Of a stretch of 64,000 nt of DNA, positions 19,801 through 33,885 are shown in pieces. Below the pieces are notes generated by a model, which was not told where the DNA came from, made no database searches, and worked only from the letters and a program-made list of their open reading frames with translations. Numbering within the stretch: the stretch's first letter is position 1; every line of letters begins with the position of its first letter. A program made the position numbers and the translations under genes. Location of the stretch: positions 8,488,346 to 8,552,345 of the forward strand of contig OX388344.1 of the NCBI GenBank assembly GCA_947579665.1, in the 5' to 3' direction. Source of the DNA: Sympetrum striolatum (Eukaryota > Arthropoda > Insecta > Odonata > Libellulidae).

Positions 19801-22800
19801 CTCAAGAAAAACTTTAAATTGAATACAAAAATGACTAATTTTTCTTAATTTTCAGAAAATATGGCCAAAAAACTGAAATTTCACTGATTTCTTTTTTTGA
19901 GTTTTCAATGTTTTTTGAGTTAACTGCTTCAAAAAATTAATAATTTCCATTAAGTTTTACTAAATCACGTCAATAACATTAAAATGAGTCCATAATTGAC
20001 CTAAATATCTAAATTTTTAGATAAAATGGCAACAAAACATGAAATCTCAATGATTTTTTTCGATTTTTCGACATTTTTTTGGGTTAAATGCTGTGAAAAA
20101 TTGAATATTTGTGATGAATTTCGTGAACTCTCGCCAAAAACATTAAAAAGAGTCCAAACATGACCTATATTTCTCTATTTTTAGCAAAATATGGCCATAA
20201 ACATGAAATTTCAATGATTTTTTCGAGTTTTCGACGTTTTTGGGTAAACTGTTTAGAAAAATGGAATGTTTTTGAAGAATTTAGTTAGATCTCGTCATAA
20301 ACTTTAAAATGGATACAAACATGACTAATGTTTCCAAAGTTTAAGCAAAATATGGCCAAAAAACTGAAATTTTACTGATATTTTTTCGAGTTTTTGACGT
20401 TTTTTGAGTAAACTGCTAAGAAAAATTGAAAATATCTAGTATATTTGGATAGATTTCGTCAAAAACATTAAATTGAGTCCAATTTTGACCTATGTTTCTA
20501 AATGTTTCGCAAAATATGGCCACAAACCTGAAATTTCAATGGTTTTATTCGAATTTTAGACTTTTTTTTGGGTTAACTGCTGAGAAAAATTGAAAATTTG
20601 CTAAGTATTTGGTCAGATCTCGTCAATTACTTTAATATGAGTACAAACTTGAATAGTTTTGCTGAATATTCGCCAAAATATGGCCAAAAACCTGAAAATT
20701 CATTGATTTTTTGTTTCGTGGTTTCGACATTTTTTTATCAAAAGCTTCAAAAAATTTAAAATATCCATACAAAATTGGTAGATCTCGTCAATAACATTGA
20801 AATGAGTTCAAAATTGACCTGTTTTTCTCAATTTTGAGCAAAATATTGCCACAAACATGAAATTTCAATTATTTTTTTCAAGTTTTCGACGTTTTTTGTG
20901 TTAATTGCTGAGAAAAATTTAATATTTGAGAAACATTTGGTTCGAACTCGTCATGTACGTTAAAATGAGTACAAACATGACTACTTTTGCTGAATGTTAA
21001 GCAAAATTTGGCCAAATCCTGAAATGACGCCAAATTTGTTTTTTTCGATTTTTCGACGTTTTCTGATTTAACTGCTTCAATATATAGAAAATATCGATAT
21101 TATTTTGGATAGATCTCGTCAATAGCGTTAAAACGAGTACAATCATGACCTGTTTTTGTCAATAATTAACAAAATATTGCCAAAAACCTGAAATTTCAGC
21201 GATTTGTTTCATGTTTTCGATCTTTTTCGGGTTAACTGCTAAGAAAAATTAACTATTTCCTCTGAATGTGAATAGATCTCGTTAAAGACTTTATAATGAA
21301 TCCAAACTTTAAAATTTTGCTCATTTTCATCAAAACCCGATATTTCATTGATTTTTTCGAGTTTTATATTCATTTTGAGTTAACTGCTAAGAAAAATCGA
21401 AATTATCTAAAACATTTGGATATATCTCGTCAAAACAACAAAAATGAGTCTAAACTTGACAAGTGTTTTTCAATTTTTAGCAAAATATGGCCACAAACCT
21501 GAAATTTCAATGGTAATATTCAAATTTTTGACGTTTTTTGGGTTAACTACTTAGAAAAATTGAAAATTTGCGAAGAATTTGGTCAGATCTCGTCAATAAC
21601 TTTAATATGAGTACAAACTTCAATAGTTTTGCTGAATATTCGCCAAAATATGGCCAAAAACCTGAAAATTCATTGATTTTTAGTTTCGATTATTCGACAT
21701 TTTTTTATTAAAAGCTTCAAAAAATTTAAAATATCCATACGAAATTGGTAGATCTCGTCAATAACATTAAAATGAGTCCTAAATTGACCTGTTTTTCTCA
21801 ATTTTTAGCAAAATATTGCCACAAACATGAAATTTCAATTATTTTTTTCAAGTTTCGACAAGCCTGATATTTAAACATTTTTTTCGAGTTTTTGACATTT
21901 TTTGAGTTAACTGCTTTGAAAAAAATAAAAATTCCTAGACATATTTGTTAAATATCGTCAATAACATTAAAATGAGTCCAACATTGACATGTATTTCTCA
22001 ATTTTTAGCAAAATATGGCTTCAAACATGAAATTTCAATAATTTTTTTTCGAGTTTACGATGTTTTTTGGATTAACTGCTGAGAAAAATTGAAGATTGCA
22101 GAAGAATTTTCTTAGATCTCGTGAAAAACCTGAAACTGAGTACGAACATGACTAATTTTTCTCAATTTTAAGCAAAATATGGCCAAAAGAATGAAATTTC
22201 ACTGATTTCTTTCTTTGAGTTTTTATCGTTTTTTGAGTTAACTGCTTCAAAAAATTGATAATTTCCATTTAGTTTTAGTGAATCACGTGAATAACAATAG
22301 GGTGAGTCCATAATTGACCTACATTTCTAAATATTTAGAAAAAATGGACACAAAACATGAAATCTCAATGATTTTTTTCGAGTTTTCGACGTTTTTTTGG
22401 GTTAAATGCTGTGAAAAATTGAATATTTGTGATGAATTTCGGGAAATCTCGTCAAAAACATTAAAACGAGTCCAAACATGACCCGTTTTTCTCTATTTTT
22501 AGCAAAATATGGCCATAAACATGAAATTTCAATGATTTTTTCGAGTTTTCGACGTTTTTGGGTAAACTGTTTAGAAAAATGGAATGTTTTTGAAGAATTT
22601 AGTTAGATCTCGTCATAAACTTTAAAATGGATACAAGCATGACTAATTTTTCTATATTTTCAGCAAAATATGGCCATAAAACTGAAATTTCACTGATATT
22701 TTTTCCAGTTTTAGACGTTTTTTGAGTAAACTGCTAAATAAAATTGAAAATATCTAGTATATTTGGATAGATTTCGTCAAAAACATTAAATTGAGTCCAA

Positions 22801-25800
22801 TTTTGACCTATGTTTCTAAATGTTTCGCAAAATATGGCCACAAACCTGAAATTTCAATGGTTTTATCCGAATCTTAGACTTTTTTTGGGTTAACTGCTGA
22901 GAAAAATTGAAAATTTGCTAAGTATTTGGTCAGATCTAGTCAATAACTTTAATATGAGTACAAACTTGAATAGGTTTGCTGAATATTCGCCAAAATATGG
23001 CCACAAACATGAAATTTCAACTATTTTTTTCGAGTTTTTGACGTTTTTGGGATAATTGCTGAGAAAAATTGAATATTAGTGAAAAAGACTATTAGATCTC
23101 GTCAAGAACTTTAAAATGAGTATAAACATGACTAATTTTGCTCAATCTTCAGCTAAATATGGCCAAAAGCCTGATATTCAACAATTTTTTTTCGAGTTTT
23201 TGACATTATTTGAGTTAACTGCTTTGAAAAATTGATAATTCCTAGACTTATTTGTTAAATATCGTCAATAACATTAACATGAGTCCAAAATTGACTAGTA
23301 TTTCTCAATTTTGAGCAAAATATGGCTTAAAACATGAAATTTCAATTATTTTTTTTCGAGTTTACGATGTTTTTTGGATTAACTGCTTAGAAAAATTGAA
23401 AATTTCAGAGGAATTTTCTTAGATCTCGTGAAAAACCTTAAACTGAGTACAAACATGACAAATTTTTCTCAATTTTCAGCAAAATATGGCCAAAAAACAG
23501 AAATTTCACAGTTTTCTTTTTTTGAGTTTTCATCGTTTTTTGAGTTATCTGCTTAAAAAATTGATAATTTCCATTTAGTATTAGTAAATCACGTGAATGA
23601 CAATAAAATGAGTCCATAATTGACCTTAATTTCTAAAGTTTTAGAAAATATGGCCATAAACATGAAATCTCAATGATTTTTTCGAGTTTACGACGTTTTT
23701 GGGAAAACTGCTTAGAAAAATGGAATTTTTTTGAAGAATTTAGTTAGATCTCGTCATAAACTTTAAAATGGATACAATACAAGCATGACAACCTATTCCA
23801 AATTTTCAGCAGAATATGGCCAAAAAACTGAAATTTCACTGATTTTTGTTCTCGAGTTTTTGACGTTTTTTGAAAAAACTGCCTTGAAAAATTGAAAATA
23901 TCTAGTATCTTTCGATTTTTCGACGTTTTTTGGGTTAACTGTAACGTAAAATTGAAAGTATCTAAAAAAATTTGGATGGATCTCGTTAAAACAACAATAA
24001 AAAGCCCAAACATGACCTGTTTTCTTTCAATTTTTAGCAAAATATGGCCACAAACATGAAATTTCAATGGTTTTATTCGAATTTTCGACGTTTTTTGGTT
24101 TAACTGCTGAGAAAAATTAAAAATTTGCGTAGAATTCGGTCAGATCTCGTCAAAAACTTTAATATGAGTACAAACTTGAATAGTTTTGCTGAATATTCGC
24201 CAAAATATGGCCAAAAACCTGAAAATTCATTGATTTTTTGTTTCGAGTTTTCGAATTTTTTTATTAAAAGCTCCAAAAAAATTTAATAATCCATACAAAA
24301 TTGGTAGATCTCGTCAATAACATTAAAATGAGTCCAAAATTGACCAGTTTTTCGCAATTTTTAGCAAAATATTGCCACAAACATGAAATTTCAATTATTT
24401 TTTTCGAGTTTTCGACGTTTCTTGGGTTAATTGCTGAGAAAAATTGAATATTAGTGAAGAATTCTGTTAGATCTCGTCGAGAACTTTAAAATGAGTATAA
24501 ACATTACTAATTTTGCTCAATTTTCAGCAAAATATGGCCAAAAGCCTGATATTCAACAATTTTTTTTCGAGTTTTTGACATTATTTGAGTTAACTGCTTT
24601 GAAAAATTGATAATTCCTAGACTTATTTGTTAAATATCGTCAATAACATTAACATGAGTCCAAAATTGACTAGTATTTCTCAATTTTGAGCAAAATATGG
24701 CTTAAAACATGAAATTTCAAGTATTTTTTTTCGAGTTTACGATGTTTTTTGGATTAACTGCTTAGAAAAATTGAAAATTTCAGAGGAATTTTCTTAGATC
24801 TCGTGAAAAACCTTAAACTGAGTACAAACATGACTAATTTTTCTCAATTTTCAACAAAATATGGCCAAAAAACAGAAATTTCACAGTTTTCTTTTTTTGA
24901 GTTTTCATCGTTTTTTGAGTTATCTGCTTAAAAAATTGATAATTTCCATTAAGCTTTAGTAAATCACGTCAACAACATTAAAATGAGTCCATAATTGACC
25001 TAAATTTCTAAATTTTTAGAAAAAATGGCCAAAAAACATGAAATCTCAATGATTTTTTTTCGACTTTACGATGTTTTTTGGCTTAACTGCTGAGAAAAAT
25101 TGAAAATTTCAGAAGAATTTTGTTAGATCTCAAGAAAAACTTTAAATTGAGTACAAAAATGACTAATTTTTCTCAATTTTCAGAAAAAATGGCCAAAAAA
25201 TATGAAATCTCAATGATTTTCGACATTTTTTTGGATTAAATCCTGTGAAAAATTGAATACTTGTGATGAATTTCGTGAAATCTCGTCAAAAACATTAAAA
25301 AGAGTCCAAAATTGACAAGTATTTCTCAAGTTTTAGCAAAATATGGCTTCAAACATGAAATTTCAAGTTTTTTTTTTCGACTTTACGATGATTTTTGGCT
25401 TAACTGCTGAGAAAAATTGAATATTTGAGAAGAATTTTCTTAGATCTCGTGAAAAACTTCAAACTGAGTACAAACATGACTAATTTTTCTCAATTTTCAG
25501 CAAAATATGGCCAAAAAACAGAAATTTCACAGTTTTCTTTTTTTGAGTTTTCATCGTTTTTTGAGTTATCTGCTTAAAAAATTGATAATTTCCATTAAGT
25601 TTTAGTAAATCACGTCAACAACATTAAAATGAGTCCATAATTGACCTAAATTTCTAAATTTTTAGAAAATATGGCCAAAAACCTGAAAATTCATTGATTT
25701 TTTGTTTCGAGTTTTTGACATTTTTTTATTAAAAGCTCCAAAAAATTTTAATAATCCATACAAAATTGGTAGATCTCGTCAATAACATTAAAATGAGTCC

Positions 25801-26100
25801 AAAATTGACCAGTTTTTCGCAATTTTTAGCAAAATATTGCCACAAACATGAAATTTCAACTATTTTTTTTCGAGTTTTTGACGTTTTTGGGATAATTGCT
25901 GAGAAAAATTGAATATTAGTGAAATAGTCTGTTGGATCTCGTCAAGAACTTTAAAATGAGTATAAACATGACTAATTTTGCTCAATCCTCAGCAAAATAT
26001 GGCCAAAAGCCTGATATTTCAACATTTTTTTTTTTGAGTTTTTGACATTTTTTGAGTTAACTGCTTTGAAAAATTGAAAATATCTAGACATATTTGTTAA
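16849..26100 (+). repeat. Satellite B, diverged left part
   Basis: Head-to-tail monomers of about 160-165 bp, one orientation. The typical order inside a monomer is a T-run with TCGAGTTTTCGACG, then GGGTTAACTGCTGAGAAAAA, GATCTCGTCA, ATGAGTCCAAA, TTTTTAGCAAAATATGGCC and CATGAAATTTCAA. Adjacent monomers differ strongly, and several carry private indels. An older higher-order period of about 2.4 kb is visible: 18.48-19.10 kb matches 20.88-21.50 kb at an offset of about 2,399 bp, roughly 15 monomers. From about 23.5 kb the monomers increasingly resemble those of the core. No gene interrupts it. Confidence 0.9.
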
Positions 26101-26106
26101 ATATCG

Positions 26107-27860
26107 TCAATAACATTAACATGAGTCCAAAATTGACAAGTATTTCTCAATTTTTAGCAAAATATTGCTTCAAACATGAAATTTCAAGTATTTTTTTTCG
26201 ACTTTACGATGATTTTTGGCTTTACTGCTGAGAAAAATTGAAAATTTCAGAAGAATTTTCTTAGATCTCGTGAAAAACTTCAAACTGAGTACAAACATGA
26301 CTAATTTTTCTCAATTTTCAGAAAAAATGGCCAAAAAATATGAAATCTCAATGATTTTTCGACATTTTTTTGGGTTAAATGCTGTGAAAAATTGAATATT
26401 TGTGATGAATTTCAAGAAATCTCGTCAAAAAATTTTTAGAAAATATGGCCAAAAACCTGAAAATTCATTGATTTTTTGTTTCTAGTTTTTGACATTTTTT
26501 TATTAAAAGCTCCAAAAAATTTTAATAATCCATACAAAATTGGTAGATCTCGTAATAACATTAAAATGAGTCCAAAATTGACCAGTTTTTCGCAATTTTT
26601 TGCAAAATATTGCCACAAACATGAAATTTCAACTATTTTTTTTCGAGTTTTTGACGTTTTTGGGATAATTGCTGAGAAAAATTGAATATTAGTGAAAAAG
26701 TCTGTTAGATCTCGTCAAGAACTTTAAAATGAGTATAAAGATGACTAATTTTGCTCAAACCTCAGCAAAATATGGCCAAAAGCCTGATATTTCAACATTT
26801 TTTTTTTCGAGTTTTTGACATTTTTTGAGTTAACTGCTTTGAAAAATTGAAAATATCTAGACATATTTGTTAAATTTCGTCAATAACATTAACATGAGTC
26901 CAAAATTGACAAGTATTTCTCAATTTTTAGCAAAATATGGCTTCAAACATGAAATTTCAAGTATTTTTTTTCGACTTTACGATGATTTTTGGCTTAACTG
27001 CTGAGAAAAATTGAAAATTTCAGAAGAATTTTCTTAAATCTCGTAAAAAGCTTCAAACTGAGTACAAACATGACTAATTTTTCTCAATTTTCAGCAAAAT
27101 ATGGCCAAAAAACAGATTTTCACAGTTTTCTTTTTTTGAGTTTTCATCGTTTTTTGAGTTATCTGCTTGAAAATTGATAATTTCCATTAAGTTTTAGTAA
27201 ATCACGTCAACAACATTAAAATGAGTCCATAATTGACCTAAATTTCTAAATTTTTAGAAAATATGGCCAAAAAACATGAAATCTCAATGATTTTTTTTCG
27301 ACTTTACGATGTTTTTTGGCTTCACTGCTGAGAAAAATTGAAAATTTCAGAAGAATGTTGTTAGATCTCAAGAAAAACTTTAAATTGAGTACAAAAATGA
27401 CTAATTTTTCTCAATTTTCAGAAAAAATGGCCAAAAAATATGAAATCTCAACGATTTTTCGACATTTTTTTGGATTAAATGCTGTGAAAAATTGAATACT
27501 TGTGATGAATTTCGTGAAATCTCGTCAAAAAAATTAAAAAGAGTCCAAAATTGACAAGTATTTCTTAAGTTTTAGCAAAATATGGCTTCAAACATGAAAT
27601 TTCAAGTATTTTTTTTCGACTTTACGATGATTTTTGGCTTAACTGCTGAGAAAAATTGAAAATTTCAGAAGAATTTTCTTAGATCTCGTGAAAAACTTCA
27701 AACTGAGTACAAACATGACTAATTTTTCTCAATTTTCAGCAAAATATGGCCAAAAAACAGAAATTTCACAGTTTTCTTTTTTTGAGTTTTCATCGTTTTT
27801 TGAGTTATCTGCTTAAAAAATTGATAATTTCCATTAAGTTTTAGTAAATCACGTCAACAA
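26107..27860 (+). repeat. Block copied again at 37,887-39,640 (offset 11,780)
   Basis: The two blocks share rare variants: a TTTCTAGTTTTTGAC monomer (26,480 and 38,260) and a shortened monomer where CTCGTCAAAAA joins ATTTTTAGAAA (26,421 and 38,201). Sharing a private junction shows one is a copy of the other rather than independent variation. Confidence 0.8.
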
Positions 27861-29329
27861 CATTAAAATGAGTCCATAATTGACCTAAATTTCTAAATTT
27901 TTAGAAAATATGGCCAAAAACCTGAAAATTCATTGATTTTTTGTTTCGAGTTTTTGACATTTTTTTATTAAAAGCTCCAAAAAATTTTAATAATCCATAC
28001 AAAATTGGTAGATCTCGTCAATAACATTGAAATGAGTCCAAAATTGACCAGTTTTTCGCAATTTTTAGCAAAATATTGCCACAAACATGAAATTTCAACT
28101 ATTTTTTTTCGAGTTTTTGACGTTTTTGGGATAATTGCTGAGAAAAATTGAATATTAGTGAAAAAGTCTGTTAGATCTCGTCATGAACTTTAAAATGAGC
28201 ATAAACATGACTAATTTTGCTCAATCCTCAGCAAAATATGGCCAAAAGCCTGATATTTAAACATTTTTTTTTCGAGTTTTTGACATTTTTTGAGTTAACT
28301 GCTTTGAAAAATTGAAAATATCTAGACATATTTGTTAAATATCGTCAATAACATTAACATGAGTCCAAAATTGACAAGTATTTCTCAATTTTTAGCAAAA
28401 TATGGCTTCAAACATGAAATTTCAAGTATTTTTTTTCGACTTTACGATGATTTTTGGCTTTACTGCTGAGAAAAATTGAAAATTTCAGATGAATTTTCTT
28501 AGATCTCGTGAAAAACTTCAAACTGAGTACAAAAATGACTAATTTTTCTCAATTTTCAGCAAAATATGGCCAAAAAACAGAAATTTCACAGTTTTCTTTT
28601 TTTGTGTTTTCATCGTTTTTTGAGTTATCTGCTTAAAAAATTGATAATTTCCATTAAGTTTTAGTAAATCACGTCAACAACATTAAAATGAGTCCATAAT
28701 TGACCTAAATTTCTAAATTTTTAGAAAAAATGGCCAAAAAACATGAAATCTCAATGATTTTTTTCGACTTTACGATGTTTTGTGGCTTAACTGCTGAGAA
28801 AAATTGAAAATTTCAGAAGAATTTTGTTAGATCTCAAGAAAAACTTTAAATTGAGTACAAAAATGACTAATTTTTCTCAATTTTCAGAAAAAATGGCCAA
28901 AAAATATGAAATCTCAATGATTTTTCGACATTTTTTTGGATTAAATGCTGTGAAAAATTGAATACTTGTGATGAATTTCGTGAAATCTCGTCAAAAACAC
29001 TAAAAAGAGTCCAAAATTGACAAGTATTTCTCAAGTTTTAGCAAAATATGGCTTCAAACATGAATTTTAAGTATTTTTTTTCGACTTTACGATGATTTTT
29101 GGCTTAACTGCTGAGAAAAATTGAAAATTTCAGAAGAATTTTCATAGATCTCGTGAAAAACTTCAAACTGAGTACAAAAATGACTAATTTTTCTCAATTT
29201 TCAGCAAAATATGGCCAAAAAACAGAAATTTCACAGTTTTCTTTTTTTGAGTTTTCATCGTTTTTTGAGTTATCTGCATAAAAAATTGATAATTTCCATT
29301 ATGTTTTAGTAAATCACGTCAACAACATT

Positions 29330-31298
29330 AAAATGAGTCCATAATTGACCTAAATTTCTAAATTTTTAGAAAATATGGCCAAAAACCTGAAAATTCATTG
29401 ATTTTTTGTTTCGAGTTTTTGACATTTTTTTATTAAAAGCTCCAAAAAATTTTAATAATCCATACAAAATTGGTAGATCTCGTCAATAACATTAAAATGA
29501 GTCCAAAATTGACCAGTTTTTCGCAATTTTTAGCAAAATATTGCCACAAACATGAAATTTCAACTATTTTTTTTTCGAGTTTTTGACATTTTTGGGATAA
29601 TTGCTGAGAAAAATTGAATATTAGTGAAAAAGTCTGTTAGATCTCGTCAAGAACTTTAAAATGAGTATAAACATGACTAATTTTGCTCAATCCTCAGCAA
29701 AATATGGCCAAAAGCCTGATATTTCAACATTTTTTTTTTCGAGTTTTTGACATTTTTTGAGTTAACTGCTTTGAAAAATTGAAAATATCTAGACATATTT
29801 GTTAAATTTCGTCAATAACATTAACTTGAGTCCAAAATTGACAAGTATTTCTCAATTTTTAGCAAAATATGGTTTCAAACATGAAATTTCAAGTATTTTT
29901 TTTCGACTTTACGATGATTTTTGGCTTAACTGCTGAGAAAAATTGAAAATTTCAGAAGAATTTTCTTAGATCTCGTGAAAAACTTCAAACTGAGTACAAA
30001 CATGACTAATTTTTCTCAATTTTCAGCAAAATATGGCCAAAAAACAGAAATTTCACAGTTTTCTTTTTTTGAGTTTTCATCGTTTTTTGAGTTATCTGCT
30101 TAAAAAATTGATAATTTCCATTAAGTTTTAGTAAATCACGTCAACAACATTAAAATGAGTCCATAATTGACCTAAATTTCTAAATTTTTAGTAAAAATGG
30201 CCAAAAAACATGAAATCTCAATGATTTTTTTCGACTTTACGATGTTTTGTGGCTTAACTGCTGAGAAAAATTGAAAATTTCAGAAGAATTTTGTTAGATC
30301 TCAAGAAAAACTTTAAATTGAGTACAAAAATGACTAATTTTTCTCAATTTTCAGAAAAAATGGCCAAAAAATATGAAATCTCAATGATTTTTCGACATTT
30401 TTTTGGATTAAATCCTGTGAAAAATTGAATACTTGTGATGAATTTCGTGAAATCTCGTCAAAAACATTAAAAAGAGTCCAAAATTGACAAGTATTTCTCA
30501 AGTTTTAGCAAAATATGGCTTCAAACATGAAATTTCAAGTATTTTTTTTCGACTTTACGATGATTTTTGGCTTAACTGCTGAGAAAAATTGAAAATTTCA
30601 GAAGAATTTTCTTAGATCTCGTGAAAAACTTCAAACTGAGTACAAACATGACTAATTTTTCTCAATTTTCAGCAAAATATGGCCAAAAAACAGAAATTTC
30701 ACAGTTTTCTTTTTTTGAGTTTTCATCGTTTTTTGAGTTATCTGCTTAAAAAATTGATAATTTCCATTAAGTTTTAGTAAATCACGTCAACAACATTAAA
30801 ATAAGTCCATAATTGACCTAAATTTCTAAATTTTTAGAAAATATGGCCAAAAACCTGAAAATTCATTGATTTTTTGTTTCGAGTTTTTGACATTTTTTTG
30901 TTAAAAGCTCCAAAAAATTTTAATAATCCATACAAAATTGGTAGATCTCGTCAATAACATTAAAATGAGTCCAAAATTGACCAGTTTTTCGCAATTTTTA
31001 GCAAAATATTGCCACAAACATGAAATTTCAACTATTTTTTTTCGTGTTTTTGACGTTTTTGGGATAATTCCTGAGAAAAATTGAATATTAGTGAAAAAGT
31101 CTGTTAGATCTCGTCAAGAACTTTAAAATGAGTATAAACATGACTAATTTTGCTCAATCCTCAGCAAAATATGGCCAAAAGCCTGATATTTCAACATTTT
31201 TTTTTTCGAGTTTTTGACATTTTTTGAGTTAACTGCTTTGAAAAATTGAAAATATCTAGACATATTTGTTAAATATCGTCAATAACATTAACATGAGT
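29330..31298 (+). repeat. Block copied again at about 33,725-35,692 (offset 4,394)
   Basis: Shared variants include ATATGGTTTC (29,868 and 34,262) and TTCGTGTTTTTGACG (31,041 and 35,435), plus the ATAAGTCC variant near 30,801 and 35,195. The second copy ends abruptly at the deletion junction at 35,693. Confidence 0.8.
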
Positions 31299-32410
31299 CC
31301 AAAATTGACAAGTATTTCTCAATTTTTAGCAAAATATGGCTTCAAACATGAAATTTCAAGTATTTTTTTTCGACTTTACGATGATTTTTGGCTTTACTGC
31401 TGAGAAAAATTGAAAATTTCAGAAGAATTTTCTTAGATCTCGTGAAAAACTTCAAACTGAGTACAAAAATGACTAATTTTTCTCAATTTTCAGCAAAATA
31501 TGGCCAAAAAACAGAAATTTCACAGTTTTCTTTTTTTGTGTTTTCATCGTTTTTTGAGTTATCTGCTTAAAAAATTGATAATTTCCATTAAGTTTTAGTA
31601 AATCACGTCAACAACATTAAAATGAGTCCATAATTGACCTAAATTTCTAAATTTTTAGAAAAAATGGCCAAAAAACATGAAATCTCAATGATTTTTTTCG
31701 ACTTTACGATGTTTTGTGGCTTAACTGCTGAGAAAAATTGAAAATTTCAGAAGAATTTTGTTAGATCTCAAGAAAAACTTTAAATTGAGTACAAAAATGA
31801 CTAATTTTTCTCAATTTTCAGAAAAAATGGCCAAAAAATATGAAATCTCAATGATTTTTCGACATTTTTTTGGATTAAATGCTGTGAAAAATTGAATACT
31901 TGTGATGAATTTCGTGAAATCTCGTCAAAAACACTAAAAAGAGTCCAAAATTGACAAGTATTTCTCAAGTTTTAGCAAAATATGGCTTCAAACATGAATT
32001 TTAAGTATTTTTTTTCGACTTTACGATGATTTTTGGCTTAACTGCTGAGAAAAATTGAAAATTTCAGAAGAATTTTCATAGATCTCGTGAAAAACTTCAA
32101 ACTGAGTACAAACATGACTAATTTTTCTCAATTTTCAGCAAAATATGGCCAAAAAACAGAAATTTCACAGTTTTCTTTTTTTGAGTTTTCATCGTTTTTT
32201 GAGTTATCTGCATAAAAAATTGATAATTTCCATTATGTTTTAGTAAATCACGTCAACAACATTAAAATGAGTCCATAATTGACCTAAATTTTTAGAAAAT
32301 ATGGCCAAAAACCTGAAAATTCATTGATTTTTTGTTTCGAGTTTTTGACATTTTTTTATTAAAAGCTCCAAAAAATTTTAATAATCCATACAAAATTGGT
32401 AGATCTCGTC
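30801..32410 (+). repeat. Block copied again at 39,649-41,258 (offset 8,848)
   Basis: Shared variants are ATAAGTCC at the left end, TTCGTGTTTTTGACG (31,041 and about 39,890), a TTTTTTTGTGTTTTCATCG monomer, and GACCTAAATTTTTAGAAAAT (32,281 and 41,129). Similarity in rare variants ends near 32,410/41,258. Confidence 0.8.
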
Positions 32411-33885
32411 AATAACATTAAAATGAGTCCAAAATTGACCAGTTTTATGCAATTTTTAGCAAAATATTGCCACAAACATGAAATTTCAACTATTTTTTTT
32501 TCGAGTTTTTGACGTTTTTGGGATAATTGCTGAGAAAAATTGAATATTAGTGAAAAAGACTGTTAGATCTCGTCAAGAACTTTAAAATGAGTATAAACAT
32601 GACTAATTTTGCTCAATCCTCAGCAAAATATGGCCAAAAGCCTGATATTTCAACATTTTTTTTTTTTCGAGTTTTTGACATTTTTTGAGTTAACTGCTTT
32701 GAAAAATTGAAAATATCTAGACATATTTGTTAAATTTCGTCAATAACATTAACATGAGTCCAAAATTGACAAGTATTTCTCAATTTTTAGCAAAATATGG
32801 CTTCAAACATGAAATTTCAAGTATTTTTTTTCGACTTTACGATGATTTTTGGCTTAACTGCTGAGAAAAATTGAAAATTTCAGAAGAATTTTCTTAAATC
32901 TCGTGAAAAACTTCAAACTGAGTACAAACATGACTAATTTTTCTCAATTTTCAGCAAAATATGGCCAAAAAAAAGATTTTCACAGTTTTCTTTTTTTGAG
33001 TTTTCATCGTTTTTTGAGTTATCTGCTTGAAAATTGATAATTTCCATTAAGTTTTAGTAAATCACGTCAACAACATTAAAATGAGTCCATAATTGACCTA
33101 AATTTCTAAATTTTTAGAAAATATGGCCAAAAAACATGAAATCTCAATGATTTTTTTTCGACTTTACGATGTTTTTTGGCTTAACTGCTGAGAAAAATTG
33201 AAAATTTCAGAAGAATTTTGTTAGATCTCAAGAAAAACTTTAAATTGAGTACAAAAATGACTTATTTTTCTCAATTTTCAGAAAAAATGGCCAAAAAATA
33301 TGAAATCTCAACGATTTTTCGTAATTTTTTTGGATTAAATGCTGTGAAAAATTGAATACTTGTGCTGAATTTCGTGAAATCTCGTCAAAAACATTAAAAA
33401 GAGTCCAAAATTGACAAGTATTTCTCAAGTTTTAGCAAAATATGGCTTCAAACATGAAATTTCAAGTTTTTTTTTTCGACTTTACGATGATTTTTGGCTT
33501 AACTGCTGAGAAAAATTGAATATTTGAGAAGAATTTTCTTAGATCTCGTGCAAAACTTCAAACTGAGTACAAACATGACTAATTTTTCTCAATTTTCAGC
33601 AAAATATGGCCAAAAAACAGAAATTTCACAGTTTTCTTTTTTTGAGTTTTCATCGTTTTTTGAGTTATCTGCTTAAAAAATTGATAATTTCCATTAAGTT
33701 TTAGTAAATCACGTCAACAACATTAAAATGAGTCCATAATTGACCTAAATTTCTAAATTTTTAGAAAATATGGCCAAAAACCTGAAAATTCATTGATTTT
33801 TTGTTTCGAGTTTTTGACATTTTTTTATTAAAAGCTCCAAAAAATTTTAATAATCCATACAAAATTGGTAGATCTCGTCAATAAC
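31684..33885 (+). repeat. Block copied again at 35,694-37,895 (offset 4,010)
   Basis: Both blocks contain the unique TTTTTCGTAATTTTTTTGG variant (33,316 and 37,325) and the CAAAACTTC variant after CTCGTG (about 33,550 and 37,560). The same 62-codon chance frame appears in both (33,240-33,428 and 37,249-37,437). Confidence 0.85.
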
